A stretch of DNA of 64,000 nt from Halisarca cf. caerulea (Eukaryota > Porifera > Demospongiae > Chondrillida > Halisarcidae): the NCBI GenBank assembly GCA_963170055.1, contig CAUJGJ010000242.1, positions 7,046,859 to 7,110,858 on the forward strand. The letters run 5' to 3'. Of this stretch, positions 48,817 through 64,000 are shown in pieces. The stretch's first letter is position 1. Each line of letters begins with the position of its first letter. Under the pieces are notes generated by a model, which saw only the letters and a list, made by a program, of their open reading frames with translations, had not been told where the DNA came from and made no database searches. A program made the position numbers and the translations under genes.

Positions 48817-50241
48817 CTGTGAACACATACACAGCAAATTTATACACACAAACAACAACAAACAATCAAATGTAACAATTATGTTCAATCAATTTGCTGG
48901 CTATAGTTGACGTTCTAGCTTCTTTGGTTTCTGCTTTTGTTGGTAGGGGGGTGTAGGGAAAAAAACGCCAAAGAGTCACTTCTGCTGGGGATAGACCTTC
49001 ATGTATCCCATAACCCAGACTCAGAATCACCTGCTCCATCAACCATGCCACAGACACCCCCCCAAATACATTATATGTACATTATATCACATGTATATCC
49101 CATTTATTTTCATTTTAATTGTATATAATGTATAACCATTTCCACAGGCCATCCTTACATGTATTAATTAGGATAAAATCTTTGATCAAATTGATTTGAG
49201 TTTTCATCCTAATGTGCATGATATGCTGCATGAGCTGTTTCATGTGTACGAAACTTCAAACGGGCTATAATTAAGGCTTACATACATTATTGTATAAAAT
49301 CTGAAAATGCATACATGCATATAATGCATATATTTCTTGTATGCATCCCCATGCAGCTACTGTATTTGGATAATACATAGCACATGCATGTACACATGCA
49401 GCTATAATAGATATGCAACCATATATAGACACTCTATACTACGTGTCTATGATGCAACATACAGTTCTGATATTTCAAAAACATGCATGTGTGCATTACG
49501 CATATGGGAATGAGCACGAATTAAGTTATACAGTAGCTATGCAGCGTTCTGCACCCTCCATGCAAACCTGTAGGTGCTGCATTTATATGCATTGATTGAT
49601 CTAATTCAGGAAGTGCATGTACATGCTCAAGCATGAAAAATACTATACACAGAACATAAAAATTTGCTGCAGATTATACGTCTGGTTCTAAAGAGTATGC
49701 TACAGCATACTATGATACATTTTCTCTAATAATGTTTAGTGAATTGATCAAGAATAGCATGTGCTAATAATTGCACATGCTTAGAAAGATGATGTGAACC
49801 TCGCCTTTATACTTCCTTTAGAAAATAAAAGGAGGAAAATTTACTAACAGCAATGAACTTTAGTGTGAATAAAGATCTAACATAGTATTAATTGTAAGTG
49901 AATGGAGTGGGCTCAGACACAAAATAGCATGGTTATATGGTGAATATAACTTAATCTGATGTAGATGTTGAATGATTTGCATTGTTATTAACATTTATAC
50001 TTGTCCGGAATTGACCTAGCAAAAGAATAAAACCAACTCATTTATCTCTGAATATTACACTTTTAACATGCAAATATGCATGCATATTATGATATAGTCC
50101 AGTCAGCTGTGACTCACGTTTATATGTAATCACCTACAACAGAGAAAGGGAAAAGTTTTTCCCTTTCCTGCCGTTGGCGCTTACGTATAAACATGGGTCA
50201 CAGCTGGCTGGACTAATAATGATAGTGAGTTGTTGACAAAC
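48817..50241. other. Probable last intron or 3' flank of the collagen gene
   Basis: No endostatin-like domain or other exon was recognised in this stretch. It contains ATGCATGC-rich low-complexity DNA and the 117-bp MITE at 50097-50213. Confidence 0.45.
50097..50213. mobile_element. 117-bp MITE flanked by TA
   Basis: Left GTCCAGTCAGCTGTGACTCA, right TGGGTCACAGCTGGCTGGAC: inverted ends with few mismatches. Both sides are bordered by TA, as for Tc1/mariner-type insertion. Its centre pairs GGGAAAAG with TTTTTCCC. Lies 28 bp downstream of the last firm collagen exon. Confidence 0.75.
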
Positions 50242-58294
<8,053 letters not shown>

Positions 58295-60831
58295 ACTGGC
58301 TGTAAAATAAAAATAGGATATCGATCACCATGCAAACCTGTATACTCTCTATAATATAATTCCTTTTACATATATTCTCACTAGACATGCACAACAGGAT
58401 ATATATCATATACTAACACCATTTAAAAGTTGTGGTAGATCAAGGTATTTGGTAGCAGCCAAATGATATCTATTCGAATACTAGATATATGAGCATACCA
58501 GTGACTACCTACATACATACACAATTGCTCCATAAGTACCTGGTAAGTTGATCTTAACAAATGGAATGGAACAAATGTGCATCAAATTAGTCTCAAGTAT
58601 CATCTCAAGGGAATAAAATATCTAGGCATAGTAACATAATTCAACTGTTTCTGGTCACATTAGTTGGCACATTTGCTTATACCGAACATGGGCTTTGGAA
58701 ATAGTATTATGCATGCAATTTTCCTTTTACTTATCTCTGATTCAGACATGATCATACTAGAGTGGAACTGATATAACAAAGCATAACCCTCCCTCAATTG
58801 AATTTATGCTATCCGCTAACTCACAATAGCAAACAAAATTTCCAACTATTATTGCCAAACAGTGTAACTCAAGTGTGCATGCACTACGTACATGCATGGA
58901 ACAGTACAATTTAAAACTCAGCCAGTACAAGACCAGTTAAAAGTACGCATTCGAAACAATACTTTGCCAAGATGTCGGCTTGAAAATAAGGCACACTATT
59001 TTTAAAAATTTCAATGGTAATTGGTACAATGGTACAATGAATTGTACTGAAGTAATCATCTTCTGCTAGATCAAAAAATAATATTCAACCTATACTCTTT
59101 TATAGGTAGGATAGTTTGTTGCCTTTCCCCAGCAAAAATTGGGCCTTATTTCCTTTCCTCTAATACTCATTTAGCTTAAACTGCAGAGTATAGGATTTTT
59201 ATAACTTTACAAACATTTCAAATTCTGACTGGAGTGTATGCTTTTGGTTACAACCATGCACTCAAAACATCCTGAAATTTGCTACAGATGGATCAATTTG
59301 TATTGTCGAAACACTGACATTGACCTAAACTTTGCAACAATTAGAAATTTATCAAGTAGCAGGGCAATAAGAGCCACCAGGGCCGGTAGGACCATGGCCC
59401 TGTTTTTTTGGCCAACCTCATTGCTCAGTTCGAACTTTGAAACAAAGATAATATTGATGAAAATCAGCAGATAGGGCAAAATGAACAATTCACTCTAGTT
59501 ATTGCTTATCTTCCTAGTAAATTGGCCCTTCAATGACAGAAATTAGTGGGGTTAGGCTACATGGGGTTAGACTATGTGGGGTTAGGGTCATATACACCAG
59601 GACATTATTAAGTTATATTTTATGATGTCGTCAGCGATGATTAAATGGCCAGACTGGTTATTTGAAGCTTCCTACGGACCTGAGTAGTGTGACAATGTGA
59701 CTCTATTTGTACTGAATTTTGTAGTGTAGCTGGTCCCAGTGTTGGGCATTTTGTTAATTATTGAATTAAGATTATTCAGTGAAGTTCACATCAAAAGGAA
59801 CTTGACAATGTTACAAATAGCGTATGTCATAAGATCGAATGTGTAAATTATGTATATTCATTTGAATATCCCATCAACTACCATAGACCATGCAAGGGCT
59901 TTAAAAGATACGTAGTTATATAGGATTGCATATTATTATACTATTAATTTTTTGTCACTGGGATTACATACAGTTAGTGGATACTGAATGGGGATAATAT
60001 ATACAAACTGCATGCCAGTCAACATGAAGGCATACACAAAATAGTAAAAGAAAAATACAATAAATTATAAGGCTTTCCATAGCCATACTCGGCCAGATGT
60101 AGCCCAAAGAGAAATGAAATTACACTGTATGCATGCTGAAATCCAAAAACTTACATCTCTTTGCATTATATTAGATCATGTACATATAATTATATATGCG
60201 TGCAACATCACAAGAAATGGTACAATGTTATATTATTATTATTATTAGTACGCACAGTGGAGAAGACATGGCCAAATATTATGCATTGTATAATGCTGAA
60301 AGTCACATCTGACTTATATGTATTATGTACTACTACTGTCCTTGCTTTAATGTGTCATTTTGTCAGTTTACGATCATATATATGTTGGATAATTATATTA
60401 TTGACATCAAAAAGTAAAAAAAATGTAATGTATAATCAAGGTTCCATCTAGGTATGAATGCATGTCTGCCATGTGAGATATGACTGCATTTTTGATGTAT
60501 GTATTGTATGTATACATATAGCAGGGTCTCTTCTGCGATAATGATCAAGGGAGGCAGGTAATTAGATGTCCCATGCAGTACAGTTATGCAAGGAGGTGAA
60601 GGTATGTATGTGGTATTATAGTAGTTTTATATTATATAACTAGGGGGTCTGGGGCATATGCTCCCCAAGGGAAAATTTGAATTGTTAGGTTATACTTTAT
60701 AAGATGGTATCTGACACCATTTTAAACAATTCAAGATTGATCTTAACACTCGGGCAGGGCTTTCTCTGTAGTAATATACACTACAGTTAGTAGGTTTGGG
60801 GTGGAAGCTAGAGAGTTTGGAGTGGAGTCCC

Positions 60832-60862
<31 letters not shown>

Positions 60863-61766
60863 ACACACTGGATGGGACCATAGACCCTATTATAGTGGAC
60901 TATAGTTGGCTTCGCGCTTCCGTATCTACGCGCACGCTGATTGTGATCTAATGAGAAATTTGTGTCGTGATGAACAATTAATGCTATTGAAGGAAACTTC
61001 CTCATAGTCGCATCATAGACTCTCCATGGTCGCATTCTAGTGAAGGTACTTCGCAGCTTAGACTCTAGTTGCGTCAATTTTGCGAACAAGACTTTCCGAC
61101 TCGGAACAGGCGCTAGACTTCAAGTTGCATTTGATATCCCTATCAGTGCATATAAACTCACCAAATCCTCTGATTAGGCTTATTGGACGAACAGCAAAGC
61201 TGCAACAAAGGTACAAAATGTCCCGAAGTGGACACAACAAATGCACGAAACTAGAACTGAGGACGCACGAAAACTCGTAAACAGCTAATTATAAAGGAAA
61301 TAGTTTACTGCAGCACAGGCTGTCAGCTACCTACCCTTCTAGAACAACACTTCGATGCCACACTTTAGTTTTACTGATTGAACCACGTCTGAGGATTCGT
61401 GGGTGCGGTGTATCCATGTCTGATCCTACCGCAGCAAGAAGGATAGAATTACCGGATGGTAATGCGCTAAAACCGTAGTTAGAACTTACCACCATAGACA
61501 CATTTGTTATGTCTATGCTATGGGGGGGAACCGTATCATTGAATTATAGATCATGTAATAATGGTATGATACAAAAAAGAGCCTCGGACTCACGGGAAAA
61601 TACAGGTGAAGGCTGTACACAGACCCTGGCAAGGCAAAAACTACACATTAATGCATGGAGAGTGATACTATTAAGAAATATGTGAGAGAGAAACTACGAA
61701 CATAATATACTACTGAGCATGCGCAGATAAGAGCACACTAATTAATAATAAAGACATGGATGAAGG
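58295..61766. other. Intergenic DNA upstream of the collagen gene
   Basis: Should hold the collagen promoter. No gene was recognised. A poly-C/CA tract lies at about 60830-60868. A CpG-richer patch at 60900-61450 is open in several frames (for example 61080-61280 plus) but lacks splice or similarity support; it could be the promoter or first exon of something unseen. Confidence 0.5.
60830..60868. repeat. Poly-C / (CA)n tract
   Basis: About 18 cytosines followed by about 10 CA units; intergenic. Confidence 0.9.
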
Positions 61767-63085
61767 TTATATGCACCACTGGTTGACAGACCGAGCCTTA
61801 AAGATGGTATGGCTACCAGCAATGGCGGCTTTTGCAGCTTGTTGAAGTACAGCTCGTCTGTCTTTGGATGATGAGGAGGGTGCAGTTGTCTTAAGAGTCG
61901 AGTAAGCGTCGTTGGTGTAGTGGCCCAGGCAACCAATCTCAATGGTGAGGAGATTCACCTTGAATCCCTTAGCATGTAGATCTGATGCAAGGAATTGGTA
62001 GCTGGCCTTGGTCTGCTTTCTGACTCTTGCATTTTCAATACTGGAAGAAGAGTTCAATGGCACTGTGAGTTCCAGGATGGTGGCTAGCTTGCCTTGGATG
62101 ATAAAGATGTCGGGTCTAGCTGAGGTGCTGATAACAGATGGTGGGACAGTAGAGGGTGGTTGTTCGACAGCACGGTGGTTAGGCAAGTCTGCAAAGATTT
62201 TTGCAGATGGGATAAACTCCTGAAGAAAGGGAATAAGTTCAGCTAGCACTAGGTCATGGCGATACGTGTACTGACCCTTGGACAAGTTGACAGCACAGCA
62301 GCTGAGGATATGCTGAGCGTTGCAGTGTGGGTAGCTGCATAGCGGGCATTTCCTACTTGGTAAGTAGCCCCAACATGCTAGGGAGGATGGGCTGGGCAAA
62401 CAGTCACAGCTGGCTCTAAGAATGAAAGAGAGGTGGCCTTCAGGCATTCCTAAAAGGAGATGTTGCCACAGGTGGTGTTCAGAGCCAAGTGGAAGAACAT
62501 CCAAGAGCTTGGATTGAACTTCTAACTGTTGGAGGTGGGATTCCCAGTTAGCTGAATACTTCCTTGCAATGGACTTTTTGCAGGTAGATAGGATATTGGA
62601 CTTTCTTTGCAGGGTAGTTTGGCATTGTGTGATGGCTTTGTGAAAAGTATCCACTAGATCACAGTCCAAGTGAGTATCCTGTAAGTAAGATGATGATTTC
62701 AGAGCTGGTAGGCAGTCCAATACTAGCTGATCACAAGAGTGGAGGACAGTGTTGAGAAGAGATAACTTGGCTTCTTCCACAAACTGTGGAAGGAATTTCA
62801 AGCTAACACTGTCTGAATGGTATAGAACAGCCAAAGTAGTGCAAGGAGGGAGGTTGAGCCATTTTTTCAAATAGCTAGCGTGTGATAATTCGTTGGATAG
62901 ATGAAATGTGGCTTTATGGGAGATCGTTCACCATTAGGTGGAAGTGGAGGGCTGGAATCACAAGGTGTTGCAAAATCCAGGTTTTGTACTCTCCACGGAT
63001 TTTGCAGGTGTCTAGAGAGGACAACTAATCTAATACCCCAAACACAAGCGCGAAGGAGTCTAGCCGGCCATGGGCTGCCAGCCAT
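61767..63085 (-). pseudogene. 5'-truncated LINE, C-terminal ORF2 (367-aa open frame)
   Basis: A 367-codon open frame (62870-61767) begins KKWLNLPPCTTLAVLYHSDS, continues to a zinc-finger-like CPLCSYPHCNAQHILSCC (C-x2-C-x4-C-x2-H-x4-CC), then RPDIFIIQGKLATILELTVP (a PD...E-L-T pattern like restriction-type nucleases) and EIGCLGHYTNDAYSTL. This is the C-terminal region of sponge/cnidarian-type non-LTR ORF2. Upstream, 63085-62867 continues the protein in another frame (ACVWGIRLVVLSRHLQNPWR), so the copy carries at least one frameshift. The reverse-transcriptase part is missing. More intact than the other LINE pieces, so probably younger. Confidence 0.75.
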
Positions 63086-63181
63086 ATAAACAATTTAAAT
63101 TTCTTTTCCTGTGAATATAGTATGAAGTCTTACCATGCATACTTCAAAATTTTCCCTATATTGCGTATCTCTTATTACCGT

Positions 63182-63620
63182 ATTTCTTCCAATTAGCGCG
63201 CCTCTCTAATGATGGCGCCCCTTCGATCCAAAGATAATATTTTTCGTTCTAAAGAAGAGCCTCCAAGACAAGGAATTTATTTTCTGGGGGCGCTTTCTAA
63301 TTGGAATTCTCCTGACGGTGAACTGCAGTAACGGCATACAAGTGGTGGCTGTTGGCTTAATCCCTATCACAATCGAACATCTCTTCATTTCAAGGCTCTC
63401 ATCTGTCTTTGTGGACCATAATAACCGTGCAAAACATAATCTACTTCCCACGTGTGGACTCGACGGACCGCCATTTTATATCGATCGAAAATCATTCTAA
63501 TTACCAAGCGCCCTTCTAATGATAGCGCCCGGTCGAAGTATTTGTATTTTTCTCCTCTCTAAAGAAGCACCTCCTGCTCCAGTATTTTATTTTTTGGGGG
63601 CGCGCTAATTGGAAGAAATC
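63182..63620. mobile_element. 439-bp element with 21-bp perfect inverted ends and internal direct repeats
   Basis: Ends are ATTTCTTCCAATTAGCGCGC+C and G+GCGCGCTAATTGGAAGAAAT. The two outer 120-bp portions (63182-63308 and 63497-63620) are also diverged direct repeats of each other (both contain TAATGATGGCGCC/TAATGATAGCGCC, TCTAAAGAAG and TGGGGGCGC), flanking a unique 190-bp centre. It may be two copies of a smaller hairpin element bracketing host DNA, or one composite element. Confidence 0.75.
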
Positions 63621-63887
63621 TTATTATAATAAAGATAGGCCGATTTTTTGTTCGCAGTTCACTGACGCGCGCTTCGACTGACTGCGGACGACTGTTCACG
63701 ATCGTCAACTGTAGCAGCTGAAAAGAGCACGTAAGGCTCCTCTTCACTTTTACTTGCGAAATGGCGAAATTTCGAAAATAGCCCGTACAAGCCTACGAGC
63801 CGCCATATTCGGTTTACGGAAGAATCCTGACAGGAATACGACTTTTACCTTCGAAACGGTTGTTCGCTAACTCCTCCTGGGAAAAAG
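63621..63887 (+). promoter_or_regulatory. Possible promoter/5' UTR at the right edge
   Basis: CpG-rich relative to the rest of the window, with ATGGCG and GCCGCCAT motifs near 63761 and 63801 of the YY1 type. It precedes a candidate coding start at 63888. Function inferred from composition only. Confidence 0.35.
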
Positions 63888-63932
63888 ATGCGAGTACTTT
63901 CTGACTACAGTGAATGTTCCAAAATAAACTTG
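63888..63932 (+). CDS. Candidate first coding exon of a gene extending beyond the window
   Basis: An ATG opens 15 codons (MRVLSDYSECSKINL) ending at a strong donor (TTG then GTGAGT) in phase 0, right after a CpG-rich stretch. Partial by definition, since the window ends 68 bp later. No family can be named from 15 residues. Confidence 0.3.
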
Positions 63933-64000
63933 GTGAGTGTCCTTATCTATAAGGCGGAATGATTTACGCGAGGGAAACAAAAGCGGCAACGATGGCAAAA

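Noticed and set aside
59238..59488. Opposing open frames around 59300
   Set aside because: Low complexity, overlapping on both strands, no similarity recognised.
61080..61280. Open frame in a CpG-richer patch
   Set aside because: No splice sites in phase, no recognisable domain, and several frames are equally open; kept only as a possible regulatory patch.

Overview
The window is animal nuclear DNA, most likely from a sponge. The genes are intron-rich (9 to 23 coding exons, introns from about 70 bp to several kb, GT-AG throughout except one GC-AG) in AT-rich sequence. Metazoan-type genes are present: a thrombospondin-N/triple-helix collagen, GABA-B-type class C receptors, CEP78 and GNPNAT1. 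Simple repeats and decayed retroelements are abundant. The assignment to Porifera is inference from gene style and retroelement flavour; species cannot be named. No prokaryotic operon, CRISPR array, rRNA or tRNA was recognised.

Layout: 336-7253 and 11099-16638 (both minus) are tandem paralogous GABA-B-like receptors, each with 14 exons and conserved intron phases. 18705-19247 (minus) is a single-exon GNAT acetyltransferase. It shares a 112-bp divergent promoter with CEP78 (19360-25202, plus, 14 exons). 26227-33150 (plus) is a 12-exon coiled-coil protein that I could not name. 33151-39300 is a retroelement graveyard with at least four reverse-transcriptase or C-terminal LINE fragments. 39350-40733 (plus) is GNPNAT1, two exons, 184 aa. 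41255-46453 (minus) encodes a BTB-BACK-TLDc protein of 9 exons whose frame is broken by one extra base in a homopolymer. 50242-58294 (minus) is a collagen with signal peptide, thrombospondin-N domain, interrupted triple helix and a multiplexin-like trimerisation domain. 58295-64000 holds intergenic repeats, a truncated LINE (61767-63085), an element with 21-bp inverted ends (63182-63620) and a possible first exon of a further plus-strand gene at the right edge.

The genes do not form one pathway. The two receptors would sense extracellular ligands. CEP78 is a centriole/cilium protein. GNPNAT1 makes GlcNAc-6-phosphate for glycans. The collagen is extracellular matrix. Exon models were built by hand from reading frames, splice consensus and phase, and summed to check that the frame closes: 820, 800, 517, 664, 184 and 678 codons. 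The BTB gene is the only one that does not close.

The most interesting signals are: the single-base frameshift in the otherwise intact BTB-BACK-TLDc gene; the mosaic similarity between the tandem receptors; two partial exon duplications left inside introns; the early-animal multiplexin-like collagen with exons in multiples of 9 bp; the unnamed coiled-coil protein; and several small inverted-repeat element families with visible target-site duplications.
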